Below, piece by piece: positions 1-17,026 of a DNA stretch of 64,000 nt (its first letter is position 1; each line of letters opens with the position of its first letter). The notes beneath the pieces are model-generated. The model saw only the letters and a program-made list of their open reading frames with translations. It ran no database searches and was not told the DNA's origin. Where the stretch lies: the NCBI GenBank assembly GCA_039096225.1, contig JBBPEB010000026.1, positions 839,001 to 903,000 of the forward strand, read 5' to 3'. The translations under genes and the position numbers were made by a program. Origin of the DNA: Blastocystis sp. Blastoise (lineage: Eukaryota > Sar > Bigyra > Opalinata > Blastocystidae).

Positions 1-165
1 GATAGTTAGCGACTGACATACAATTTAAACGTTTTAAATCCAAAAAATAAACAAAAAAAAAGAGAAAATGTAAAATGTTTATGATCTGGAAAAAAAAGAT
101 AAGAAATGATTTTGAGTATATATAAATAGTTTCTGTTGATGATGTTCTTAATAATGAGAGTGGAA

Positions 166-604
166 CTATGTTCCACCACCATCGTCATCTTCTTCTGAAA
201 CAGTTAAAGCGTTAAGAGCAGAGATAAGAATCATAGCGTCAGCTCCAAGTACAGAAAGAGACGCTAATGTCGTCCTTTGTAACTATATAGTTTAGTTGAA
301 TATATTCATATATATATAGAATGAAAAGGATTTAAAAAGTAAAGAATGATTGACAAAAAGATAATCTAAGATATACATATGTATAAATAGAATATATTTA
401 ACAAATACATACGACCTTAGTATCAACTTTGGCTGTCTTCATGAATGTAGTTTCATTCATTCTTTTCATTGTAGAAGCCATTTTTGTCTCAAATTTTTTA
501 AAACCTTGTTTTGATTCTTTGAGACCCATCGACCGAGCCGCATTATAAACAGCTTTCATGGATGACATGGTCTTATAAGCACGATTCATACCACTCTTAA
601 ACAT
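166..604 (-). CDS. Small two-exon gene, unknown function
   Basis: Two exons (604-413 and 282-166) join across a GTATGT...TATAG intron to give about 102 residues. The start at 604 is chosen because it follows a likely splice acceptor (TTGTATAG) of an upstream untranslated exon near 650-700. The first two thirds is basic and rich in Met, Lys, Ala and Ser. The second exon encodes a hydrophobic stretch (LSVLGADAMILISALNALTV) and then an acidic tail ending in EEDDDGGGT. The layout of a basic helix, a hydrophobic helix and an acidic tail could suit a small membrane-associated or mitochondrial protein, but I do not recognise a family. The joined frame has no stops. Confidence 0.55.
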
Positions 605-1848
605 TCTATACAATAATCAATCATTAAATTTATAATTGAAAGATTAATATACTATACCTAAAGCTTAGAAGAAGAGAAAAGAAATACCAACAGTCAATTT
701 CATTAATTCTTGTTTTCCCACGACAATTATTCATTTTTTTACTTAAAAATTCATTATTTTTATAGAAATTACTTTTGAGGTTTCTCTCTTTGGTTATTTA
801 TGGAAGAAGTCTTTGTTGAACCCTATACTTGTTTTGAAGATATATGATATTGTGTATAAAGAGCGGGAAATGGTTTTTTAACTATCTTTTTTATGTAATT
901 GAATTCGTATTTTTGGTATAGGTCAATCTAAGATTTTGTTGAATATTTATATTGTAACAGGAGGATCTTGGAAGCTGTTTAAAAGAATTACAATTTATTT
1001 TTCAAAGCATATGTTTTTTTTTTCTGTATATCATGAAAAAGTTGTGTCCATAATCGAGATATGATCGATAAGAGAGATGTTGGATACAAAACATATTTTA
1101 TTAACAAATAAGAATTAATAATATTTATAAAAACTATAAAAAATAATTCAAAAAAAATTTTTTCTTTTGAAAAATTAATAGTATTCTATTATTTTTTAAT
1201 CAAAAAGTAAAAAATGTGATCTTTAAGACTTTAGTATGGTGTTTATATTCACGATAATTTAAAATAGAGTAAATTTATGAACAAATGATCGTGACATGTA
1301 AAAAGTGTTTTTTCGAGTGTATTGGATTCGTGTTGTTTTGAATTTATGACTATAATGGGAATGATATCTGATTACTATTAGTCATTTATATCTTATAATT
1401 TATGTGATTGTCGTTGATTTATCAAGAATATGATGAGATATAAAGCATTATATTTTTAGAAGAGAATCATATAGTGATGAGTGAGTCACAAGAAAGCTAT
1501 TTTATGAAAAACTAATCATTTTCAATGAAATAGGATTGAAAACATTTTTCTCGTTAAATGCATAAAATATACCTAGAACGTAGAATGCGAATTGATAAAA
1601 AAATAGGAATGAGAAATATCAACAACTCTGTAAAAAGAAAACAAATCAATAAAAACTAACATGCATTTCAGAAAAATGACTGTGCAGAAAAGACAGGAAA
1701 TATATATATGTTTAAAACTATACAAAAATAAAACAAATACAAATACAAAAAACTATTAGCAAAATTACAAAAAACTTGAAATGATAAATTTCTTGCTATA
1801 TAAATTATAAAGAAAGAGTGTGAGAATGTCTATTGATTTATATATTAT
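605..1848. other. Intergenic, no gene seen
   Basis: AT-rich sequence between two genes read from the minus strand. It probably holds the promoter and a 5' untranslated exon of the small gene (near 650-700, with a GTATAG donor on the minus strand) and the 3' end of the repeat-protein gene. I see no open frame that splices into anything, no RNA gene and no element ends. Confidence 0.5.
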
Positions 1849-2245
1849 TTATTCTTCTAATTGAGAAGCTTTTTGATTGGTTTGTTCTTGTTGTTCTTTA
1901 GATTGTTTAGTATATTGTTTAATAGTATCTTTTGAAACGGGTTCAAATGCATCAGCAACCGGTGATGTTAATACAATCTTAGGAGCTAAACTGAAACGAA
2001 GAGAAGCGGCAGGACTAATAGCTTGAATAGGTCTTTTACGAATAACTACAGGCTTATTATCAGAGCTGGTTTCAACAGATAATGGAGCAGGGGAAACAGG
2101 GGAAATAGGGGAAACAGGAACAGTATTATTTTCTTCTTTGATTTTCTTAGATTCAGCCTTTATATAGTATTTATTATACATAAAAAAATATATAAACATA
2201 CAATAGCTTCAAGTGTCTTTTCTTTGTATAGAGATTTACTATATA

Positions 2246-2282
<37 letters not shown>

Positions 2283-2347
2283 TACGTAGTATTATTTGAA
2301 TTAATTTCAGGTTTAAATGTACATTTGGAATCTAATTCTTTCTTAAG

Positions 2348-2421
<74 letters not shown>

Positions 2422-2604
2422 ATTATAATTATATACCTTTTCAAGGGCTTCAGCTCTCTTCTCAGAATAAGCAGCAAATCGATCTAATAAGGAAAGTTTA
2501 GGAGTAGAATTATCTTGAGAATTACTACGTTTACGAGGGAAAAGATTCTTTCTTTCCTTTTCTATATATATATATATATATATATATTAATAATAATAAT
2601 AAAT

Positions 2605-2635
<31 letters not shown>

Positions 2636-5600
2636 TATATATATACCTAATTCAATTTTTTGTTGATTTTCTTCTTCTTCCTTCATTTTTTGAATTTTAT
2701 TTAAAGTGATTTTACCTCGTTCAAGAAGACTATCAGCATGTAACTATATATATTATTATATTATTATTAATATATATTCTAATGATAATTATAATCATAT
2801 ATATATATATATACAATTGGATTGACAACAATCATTTTACGAGCTTTTTCGGATATTTCAGGAACATAAGTATATTGTTTTTCTTCTTCTTTTGCCATAG
2901 CTTCTATTTTTTCTTTTCTCTTTTTCTCCCATGCTAACATTGCAGATATATGATTCTATACATATATAATAATAATAATATTAAATATTAATATATAAAT
3001 TAATATATATACATTCACTTCATCTTTAGAAATAATTTTCTTTTCTTCAGGAACAGTGGACTATATTAATAATAAATAGAATAATGATAATATATATATA
3101 TAGATATACTTCTTTCTTTTGTTCTTTCTTAGATAATTGATATAACTTATTCCAACGTGTATTCTATAACGATTAAAATAAATAAAAACACATAATAATA
3201 ATAAATATAATTCACATAACAATAATAATAACAATACTAACAATAAATATAATTCACATAACAATAAATAATATACTTCATTATTTGTTGCTAATGCTTT
3301 CAATTCAGATTTTGTTAATAATCGTGGCTTTTTCTCAATAGGAGTTGATTCTTTAGGTATTTCTCGTTTAATCGGAGTAGCTAATTGTTCCATTCTCTTG
3401 GAAATAGCAAATGGATACTGATCTCCCTTCTTATAACCTTTATATAAAGCAAATTTCTTCTTCTTTTCTTCTTCTTCCATTAATTCTCTCTTCTTCTTTT
3501 CTTCTTCATGTATCTTTTGTTCCTTCATTTTCTGTTCATATCTTTCTAACATCTTTGGACCACTTGGAATTGTAACACGACCCTCACGTGGCTTAGGAAT
3601 AGGAATGTCACGTGATCCATTCTCAAGTTCTAATAAATTAATAGGTTTTGTATTACGATTCTTTTCAAGTGCTAATTTAAATGAACGAGGAGGAGGAATT
3701 AATCCTAACGCAAATATAACAGCGTTATCCGTACATGATTTATATTCTTTATGAATAATATCATTCCATAATTCAGAATCTTCTATTTCTTTCCATTCAA
3801 TAATAGATTTATTTCTCAAACCTTCTTCGATCTTCTTACTACTTTCATCTATTATATATAAATCTTTCTCAGTTTCTATAGTATGAACTCTATATGCTTT
3901 ATTTTCTATTACATAATATTTATAATGTTTCATATCTAAAATATCATTATATACTAAAGCATTCTCATGAGTAGAATGATAATTAAATTGACGACTATTC
4001 CCACGGGGAGTCATTGATTTTCCTTGACCACTTAATAATAATCCATTCTTATTCATATCAATTTGAATAGTAAGTTTCTTCTTATCTTTATTTATTTGTT
4101 TAGGAATAGTAGGAGTATTAAGAGGAGTAGTAGAAGTTGATTTAGGTTTATAAAGTCTATTTACTGTATCATTTATTTGTTTTTTAGATAAAGAATGAGG
4201 TGTTTTAACAGGAGAAGAAGCAGGAATAGACATACTCTTTCGTTTATTAGATACAGATGTAGTATTCAATTTTGAAGGAATAACATGTGGTATCTTAGAA
4301 GCTTGAGAAGTCTGTTTTGATTCAGTTATTGGCGCAATAATAGTGGATGACTCAGGAACAGTATTCTCATTATTTAATTGTTCTTCAACAGCAATAGGTT
4401 GTTCTTCAATTTGTTTTTCAGCAATTATAGGTTGTTCTGGAGCTATAATTTCTTCAACTTTAGGTTGTTCTTCAACAATAGGTTGTTCTTCAATAACAGA
4501 TTGTTCTTCAGCAGCTATAGGTTTTTCTTCAACAACAGGTTGTTCTCCAACATTAATAGGTTGTTCATCAACTATAGGTTGTTCTTCAATAACAGATTGT
4601 TCTTCAGCAGCTATAGGTTTTTCTTCAACAACAGGTTGTTCTTCAACATTAATAGGTTGTTCTTCAATAACAGGTTGTTCTTCAACATTAATAGGTTGTT
4701 CTTCAACTTTAGATTGTTCTTCAATAAGTATAGGTTCTTCAGACACATGCTGTTCTTCAACAACAGGTTGTTCTTCAACATTAATAGGTTGTTCTTCAAC
4801 TTTAGATTGTTCTTCAATAAGTATAGGTTCTTCAGACACATGCTGTTCTTCAGCAGCTATAGGTTTTTCTTCAACTATAGGTTTTTCTTCAACAGCTACA
4901 GGCTTTTCAGCATCAATGGATTGTTCTTCAATTATAGGTTCTTCAACAACAACAGGTTGCTCTTCAACTATAGGTTGTTCTTCAACAGGTACAGGCTTTT
5001 CAGCATCAATGGGTTGTTCTTTAATTGGTTCTTCAACTGCAACAGGTTGTTCTTCAACAATAGGTTGTTCTTCAACTTTAGGTTGTTCTTCAACTTTAGG
5101 TTGTTCTTCAACAACTATAGGTTCTTCAGACACATGCTGTTCTTCAGCAGCTATAGGTTGTTCTTCAACTATAGGTTGCTCTTCAACAATAGCTTCTTCA
5201 ACAGGTACAGGTTTTTCAGCATCAACGGGTTGTTCTTTAATTGGTTCTTCAACAGCTACAGGTTTTTCTTCAACAGATACAATAGGTTGCTCTTCAACTG
5301 CAACAGGCTCTTCATTAATAATAGGTTGTTCAGCAGAAACTATAGGTCCTTCAACTATTACAGGTTGTTCTTTAGCAACAGGTTCTTCATTATTAATAGG
5401 TTGCTGTTCAACTGCTACAGTTTCTTCATTATTAATAGGTTGTTCTTCAACTATTACAGGTTCTTCAGCTATAGGTTGCTCATTAACAACAACCTGTTGT
5501 TGTTCTTCAATTGGTTCCTCATTAATAACTGATTCTTCAACAATAGGTTGCTCAGCAGGTTCTTCTAATTCTACTTGTTCAACAGGAATAGTCTCTTGAG

Positions 5601-7418
5601 AAACAATAGGTTCCTCTTCACTAGCTATAGGTTGTTCTTCAACTATAGGTTGCTCTTCAATAGTAGATTCTTCTTCAGCAATAGGTTCCTCTTCATTAGC
5701 AATAGGTTGTTCTTTATTAGCTATAGGTTGTTCTTCAACTATAGGTTGTTCTTCAACGATAGGTTCTTCAATAGCAACAGGTTCAATAGGTTGTTCTTCA
5801 GTAGCTATAGGTTGTTCTTCATTATTAATAGGTTGTTCTTCAGTAGCTACAGGTACTTCTTCATTAGCAATAGGTTGTTCTTCAGTAGCAATAGGCTCTT
5901 CAGTTTGAATAGATTGTTCTTCGACAGGTTCTTCAACAACAACAGGTTCTTCAACAACAACAGGTTCAACAGGTTGTTCTTCAGTACCTACAACAGGTTG
6001 TTCTTCAACGATAGGTTCTTCAATAGCAACAGGTTCAACAGATTTTTCTTCAACGATAGGTTCTTCAATAGCAACAGGTTCAACAGATTGTTCTTCAATA
6101 TGTTCTTCAATAAGAGATTGTTCTTCGACAGGAGTAACAGGTTGTTCTTCAACGATAGGTTCTTCAATAGCAGCAGGTTCAACAGGCTGTTCTTCAACGA
6201 TAGGTTGTTCTTCTACATTAATAGGTTGTTCTTCATTAGCTATAGGCTGTTCTTCAACTATAGGTTGCTCTTCAACAATAGGTTGTTCTTCTACATTAAT
6301 AGGTTGTTCTTCTACATTAATAGGTTGCTCTTCAACAATAGCTTCTTCTTCAGTAACAACAGGTTGTTCTTCATTAGTATAGTTGTCCATTGATTGTTCT
6401 GGTATAATTTCACTTGATTCGTCTGCTATAGGTTGTTGTTCACCAGTAGTATAATCTTCAGTATATTCAGTTTCTACAGGTTGTTCAGTAAAATTAGTAT
6501 CTTCATAAGAACCATTATTATCATAGTATTCTTGATTTTCACCTTCTTGAGTATATTCTTGATTATAATCACCTTCTTGAGTATATTCTTCTTGATTTTC
6601 ACCTTCTTGAGTATATTCTTCTTGATTATATTCACCTTCTTGATTATATTCACCTTCTTGAGTATATTCTTCTTGATTTTCACCTTCTTGATTATATTCT
6701 TCTTGATTATATTCACCTTCTTGATTATAATCACCTTCTTGAGTATATTCACCTTCTTGAGTATATTCACCTTCTTGAGTATAATTTTCTTGATTATATT
6801 CACCTTCTTGATTATATTCTTCTTGATTATATTCACCTTCTTGATTATATTCACCTTCTTGAGTATATTCTTCTTGATTATAATTTTCTTGATAATCACC
6901 TTCTTGAGTATATATGGGTTGTTCTCCTTCAGTATATGATTCTACGTAAGATTCATTGACTTCAGGATCTTGGGGTTCATAATTATAACTTTCATTTTGA
7001 ACTTCTTCTGGATTTTCAGTATTTTGGTTTTCAACATTTGAATTTTCATCAACTAGATTTTGATCACCAGAAATATCAACTACATATAAAAAAATAAAAT
7101 AAGAAAAATAGTATTATAAGCAAATGAACACTATTAAAAAATAAAAAAATGTGAAGAACAATACAATAATAACGATTATGAATAGGAATAAAGAGTATGA
7201 ATAATATTATATGATAAATAGCATAAATGAATATGAATAAAGAAGATTCAAAAACAAATGTATACCTTCTTGATTATAAGTATCTTCAGTAACATTGGAA
7301 TCTTCATTTCTAGCTTCAACAACATCAACAGTATTCACTAAACAACGTAAAACACTACTTAAGATGGAATACAGAATAAAATACCTGAAGATTCATTGTT
7401 ATTTTCGTCATTATCCAT
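1849..7418 (-). CDS. Large acidic repeat protein (EEQP and YNQEE repeats) with a basic, coiled-coil C-terminus
   Basis: I join about ten exons on the minus strand, from MDNDENNNESS (7418) to the stop at 1849. Most of the protein is one exon of about 3.8 kb (7080-3277). Order of parts: a short acidic N-terminus; a run of Tyr-Thr/Asn-Gln-Glu-Gly-Glu repeats (6915-6530); about 130 units of the type EEQPIV/EEQPIN (6390-4370); a Ser/Pro/Lys-rich hinge; a more complex region (about 3980-3300, with VIENKAYRVHTIETEKDLYI); a Glu/Lys coiled-coil stretch; then small exons with two F/Y-x-P-E-I motifs (TYVPEIS, TFKPEIN) like those in cytoskeletal or ciliary protist proteins. The tail is Ser/Pro-rich and ends in ASQLEE. 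Every intron I joined keeps the frame. No enzyme domain is visible. A structural or cytoskeletal role is a guess from composition. Confidence 0.7.
2349..2416. repeat. (TA)n microsatellite in an intron
   Basis: An almost pure TA run of about 65 bases inside an intron of the EEQP repeat gene, between the exon with the TFKPEIN motif and the one with KRAEALEK. It leaves the reading frame untouched because it is spliced out. Confidence 0.9.
4370..6395 (-). repeat. Coding tandem repeat, EEQP(I/V)xx units
   Basis: About 2 kb of degenerate 15-24 base repeats. On the plus strand the core reads as variants of GGTTGTTCTTCAAC. On the minus strand it encodes EEQPIVEEQPINV-like units, with larger blocks of about 80-110 bases duplicated (for example the EEQHVSEEPILIEEQSKV block, seen twice near 4690-4860). 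The repeat leaves other frames open too, which gives long false frames of Cys/Ser or Asn/Leu/Phe repeats. Confidence 0.9.
6530..6915 (-). repeat. Coding tandem repeat, YNQEG(E/D) units
   Basis: About twenty copies of an 18-base unit (plus strand core TTCACCTTCTTGATTATA and variants) encode YNQEGE, YTQEGE and YNQEE on the minus strand, in frame with the EEQP repeat that follows. Neighbouring copies are nearly identical, which suggests recent slippage or unequal crossing-over. Confidence 0.9.
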
Positions 7419-8107
7419 ATAGATCGAATTATGTATTATATAGAATAATAATATATATTCCTATAAGTAATAGAAATAAATTGAAATAAATAAATTTATT
7501 AAATGTGTTTAATTATCTGAACTGAACTAAATTATTTCTTGTTGATCATAGTCTACAGAATGAATCACTAAACATTACGAATAATATACTTTCATGGGAA
7601 TTCAAAAACAAATTAGTGAAAAACTGTAATTTTCAAAAGTGAGTCATTTTTAGAATTTGGTATTCAAAGTATATGTTTCTTTTGAATCTATTGTTTTGAT
7701 ATGAATTAGTAAGCATGATTAACCTAGTTGTATTGAGATTATTTTGAATAGAATATTTGTTAGATTGATTTCAAATAATGAATGATTTTCTTGTTCATTT
7801 TTGTTTGTTATTATGTCTTAAATGATTCATTTAAATTGTGATTTTAATTTTAACATGCTAAAAAAAATTTTATTCAGATAATATAGAATCATGGTGAGTG
7901 TATGTACTGCTTTTTATAGTTAGAACCAAAATAAATAAATGAATATATAGAATATGAATACATAAATTTGTTAAACAATTAACTTTATCAATAATTGATA
8001 AATAAAAGTTAAAAAAGAAATAAAAAGAACAGAAAAATAAGAATTAAAGAAAAAAATTATATGAAATGCATTGTAATTAATATAAACATTATTAATATTT
8101 ACCAAAA
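7419..8107. other. Intergenic, no gene seen
   Basis: AT-rich gap between the start of the EEQP gene and the stop of the LicD-type gene, both on the minus strand. It should contain the EEQP gene promoter. No further open frame or repeat stands out. Confidence 0.5.
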
Positions 8108-12898
<4,791 letters not shown>

Positions 12899-13977
12899 AA
12901 TGTTTGAATAGAATTAAAATAAACTGATCTGTTTCACATTACTTTTTATCGAGTATTTTTTAATCAAGGGAAAACGTTACCAATACATAATAAATAATTC
13001 AAAAATAATCATGGTTTTTTATTGTACTAAGAAAAGCTAGTGTTTCTAAATGATGTCATTTTTTTTACTTATCCCTCAGATCAAAGAAAAGAGAGATTTT
13101 TTAATTTTTTTAGAATCAAGGGAACAACAATATTATAAGTGAATAAATGGAAATTTACATGATTCGTTTCTTGTCCAGAAAAAAACTGACGATAATTTTT
13201 ATTTGAAACACTCTTTCTCAAAGGAGATATATTATTAATTTATTAGATTCTTTTGGTATATCAGGATAACTGGAGTGTATGAAAATGTACACAGAAAAAC
13301 TGACATTTAAAGAAATATCATTTCATTTTCCTTGTTGATGTAATGTAATATGCTAAATACTTTAAAGATTTCCTATATGTAAGAAATAATAAGATATATG
13401 AAACATATTGAAATCAAGTTAATGGTGTTCTTTTATTAATTACAGATATTACTGGTGTTGAAGTGCTTATTATTATATTTTATAGATACATCATAAGGTA
13501 TAGTGAGCTGTATTCAAGATACTAGATCCAATGAATGATGAGAGAAAACAGATTATCCAGTTTCTAAATGAAAAGGCTTGTAGGAGTTTCATTTATAGGT
13601 TTATTTACATTAATATAAACAGACCATCGAAATGAATGTATAATATGTATATATATTGAAAAATAGTCTATAATTAATTATATTTGATGATAATCTTAAT
13701 ATATATTGTAGAATGTGTAAAAAACAAATTCATATACAACATAAAGATTTATTTTATTCTATAGTAATAATAAAAACTTTTTAAATAGTATTCCTGGTTC
13801 TTTTTTATTTTTAAAGGGTAAAATTTATATATATAATATTATCTATATTATATAATTTTATTAAACAAAAAATAAACAATTTTTCTATAATAAAAAAAAA
13901 TATCTTTATAATAAAGTATAAAAAGAAAAAAATAACAAAAAATTATTTGAGAAAAAAATAACATAATATAATAATAT
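12899..13977. other. Intergenic, no gene seen
   Basis: AT-rich region between the start of the LicD-type gene and transposon E1. It should carry the promoter of the minus-strand LicD-type gene. I see short frames only, with no RNA gene or long repeat. Confidence 0.5.
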
Positions 13978-13980
13978 TAA

Positions 13981-15507
13981 CACTCTTGGGAAAAACCCGA
14001 TTTTTGGGAAAAAACCCGGTTTTTCCAAAAAAATGACTGAGAAAAAAAATCTTGTTTTGCTTATTATTTTGTTATTGACTAAGCTTATATTGATATATAA
14101 TAATGATTTTTAATCATAAGGATGTCAGCTACCAAAGTTTAGATTCTTGTAAGTTTACATTAAGTTTCTAAAGATTTGGCTCACAATTGTCCAACATTTT
14201 GTATGTGTATTTCAATATAATATAAACTTTGTTTTATTAAGACAATCATTATGATTATATTTATAAGAAAATCAAGTTTAAAATCAAGAAATAAAATACC
14301 GAAAAAGGCAATTAAGCAAAACTCTGTAACTACTTATTTTGAAACACTTAAGTACGAATATCACGTAAGAAGACAAGATTAGTTACTCTGTGAATGCAAT
14401 ATTATAAGATATAACTTAAAGACTCTTTTAAATTATTTGCCAAAAAACACTATTTTTCTATTTTTCTTCTCAATTTTTCTTTAAAAATATTTATTTATAA
14501 ATTCTTTATATATTTACAATAAATACTTGATAATGCAGAGAATTTAGATAAATAAAGTATTAATCTTAGCTATTATTGAATTTAACCATATTGCAATTTT
14601 CTTCAGAAAACAATATACAATATGTCACAAAGTCTTTTTACTTTATTATTACAAGTCTCCATGTTGTTTCATTTCTAACTAGAATTTTAAAATAGTTCAA
14701 CATGTGACTGACGGTTTATTAGAGGTATTTAAAAAAGTTTTTTTGGTATATTTAAAACAATATTTTATCTCTTTTGACAGTAATTATTTAAAATAAAATG
14801 ATGTAAATATAGAATATGTTAAAGGTGATAAAACAATATATAAAAAATAAATGAAACAAAGGTTTCTATACTTTGTGTAAATGAGAAATGTTGACATTCA
14901 TAAGAAAAAACTATTTGTAAGTGGTTTACAAAATAAAATAAATATGTGTTATTTAAGTAATATACAAGTATATTATATTATAATAAACGAAATATTCTCA
15001 TCTATTATGAAAACGTTTAAAATATGTCAACAACATTCAAGAACATTTCCAGTTTCTCAACTAAAAAAACATAATAATTAAATATTTCTGATATATAAGA
15101 GTGTTTTAGAGAATTGAGAAGTGAAAGAAGAAAATAAAAACATTCAACTACTTTAGGAACAATATAGACTCGAAGTCATCATTTATCGTATACTCTCTAT
15201 GTATTAAATGCAATAAAACCTTTACTTATTTATTTCCCAAACACTGTGAATCATATCTCTCACAATTACAAATGAAATTAAAGTATGTCATTTTGAAGCC
15301 ATATTGTTAATTAATAATTTTAACACCGAAATGATGTATTGTATAGAACTACATTACAAAAATAAACATATATGGCTTTTCTTATTTAGTCTTAAAGCAT
15401 AAACTAGTTGAATATACTTAAAAATAGATCAAAAAAATGACTTAAAAAACGCTTTTTCTTTAAAAAAACCGGGTTTTTTCCCAAAAATCGGGTTTTCCCC
15501 AAGAGTG
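13981..15507. mobile_element. E1: non-autonomous CACTA-type element
   Basis: Begins CACTCTTGGG and ends CCCCAAGAGTG. The inverted ends match over 44 bases (13981-14024 and 15464-15507) with one mismatch. TAA lies on both sides (13978-13980 and 15508-15510), a 3-bp target duplication as made by CACTA (CMC/EnSpm) transposases. Each end contains a tandem pair of TTGGGAAAAACCCGATT-like words. The interior (about 1.4 kb) has no convincing gene. A 66-residue frame at 14881-15081 has no recognisable domain and is probably chance. The element lies between the LicD-type and fucosyltransferase-like genes, 9 bases beyond the stop codon of the latter, so it may now supply that gene's 3' end. Confidence 0.9.
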
Positions 15508-15519
15508 TAAAATAAATAT

Positions 15520-17026
15520 TTAATCTAAAGAAAGAGTTAAATGATTTGTTTGTATTCTAGAACATGCAATAAAACTGAAACTAGAGAGTGGAGATTCAAT
15601 ACAATCGGATCCATAAGATAAGAGATATAATTCTGCTAAGGCAATAGCACCATTTTCTTCTAAAGATTGTATATCTGTATTAAATTTCATATCTGTATGA
15701 GTAATTTTACCTAATTCAACTACAAATGCTTTTTCTTTTAAAATAGATTTTGCATATTCTTTAAATTTACTGGAATCACTAGCAATATAAGCATAAGATA
15801 AATTACTTGCTTTTAAACGTTCAGATATAATATTTACAATTTTACCCATTGTATCTCCTTTCATTCTTTCTTTTGAAGTATCATGTAAATCAGATAATTT
15901 TCCATAACGTATATGACAACTTAAGAATTTATCAGTTTTATAATTAGGAAAATATTTTTGCATTAAATCATAAATAGGTTTATATGGAGTTAAAAAGGTA
16001 TCTAAAATATAAAATACAGAATCATAAGTAGAAACAGGTCCTGGATGATATATATCTTTACGTTTTATATTTAATTCATCTAATGTATTGAAATAAAGTG
16101 GATTCTTAAGAAGATAATCTGTTAGTGTACCATATCCAGTAAAAAATAATCGACGATAATCTTTACCATAAAATGCACATAAATTTCGTTTATTAATTAA
16201 AGGCTCATTTTTATTATTTCGATCAATATTATGATTGATTATATATTCAGATGTTCTCAGCTTTACTTTCGTTCTAGCTATATCATAATAATACAAGTAA
16301 TCATCCCAACTATATTTCTGAATTTGCCCAGGAAAATGCTCTTTTATTGTATATTGAAGAATAAATGAACTATATTCAGGAACTATATATATAATATATA
16401 TTGTTAGATATATATTTATAATATATATTGTTTGAAATATATATAATAAATATATATATATATTGAGTGTTAGAAACATATAAAAATATGATAATAAAAC
16501 ATATATATATTTAATATATTAAAATATATATATATATACTAAAAATGGGAATTTTTTCAACAGTAGAAATAATATATAACATTGTAAAACAATTGATTTG
16601 ATTTCCTAAACCACCTCCAGGAACAAAATAAAAAGCAAGTTTATTACATATTGGTATATCTTCTATATATTTTTATATATTATTATTATAAACTTATTGA
16701 ATAGATTTTATTGATATAAATATAATTATATATATACTATAAGCTAGTTTTGAATAATCTTTTAGATAATCTGCTTCATTTACAGGAATAATTACCTTGC
16801 TGTGAGATATAACACTCTTTTTATTCTCTGAAATATCAGTCATATGTGTTTCATTTCGTTCACATTGTTTAGAGACTTTACTTTTTAGACTTGAATTCTG
16901 GGTTATAGCAAGTGTTTCAATATGTTGTTCTGTATGAAATCTGACAAAATATAGAAGCGTACCAGCGACCATAAATAATAATAAGTTAGTGATCAGTAAC
17001 AATTGAATCAGACAGTTTTTATTCAT
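15520..17026 (-). CDS. Type II membrane fucosyltransferase-like protein
   Basis: Three exons on the minus strand (start 17026; introns near 16735-16670 and 16540-16385, GTATAT...TATAG) give about 425 residues. The N-terminus has a signal anchor (LIQLLLITNLLLFMVAGTLLYFV), then a Ser/Lys-rich stem. The catalytic part opens with FVPGGGLGNQINCF, which resembles the GxGNQ motif at the start of fucosyltransferase folds. It continues with FLSCHIRYGKLSD (the H-R-x-G/D donor-binding loop), YAYIASDSSKFKEYA, and ALAELYLLSYGSDCIESPLSSFSFIA, which matches the C-terminal motif III region of GT23/O-fucosyltransferase-like enzymes. Expected activity is transfer of fucose from GDP-fucose in the Golgi; the acceptor cannot be told. 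E1 lies just past the stop and E2 begins 611 bases upstream of the start. Confidence 0.75.

Noticed and set aside
4343-5599. Plus-strand open frame of 418 residues rich in Cys-Ser-Ser-Thr repeats, and overlapping Asn-Arg-Leu-Phe frames
   Set aside because: They are antisense or off-frame shadows of the EEQP repeat; the minus-strand frame splices cleanly at both ends, while these do not join to anything.
6433-6939. Hydrophobic frames of Phe/Leu/Ile or Lys/Asn repeats over the YNQEG array
   Set aside because: Off-frame readings of the 18-base repeat; the minus-strand YNQEG frame continues without a stop into the rest of the gene.
14881-15081. 66-residue frame inside E1 as a transposon gene
   Set aside because: No domain, no splice partners, and a length expected by chance; E1 is better read as a non-coding element.
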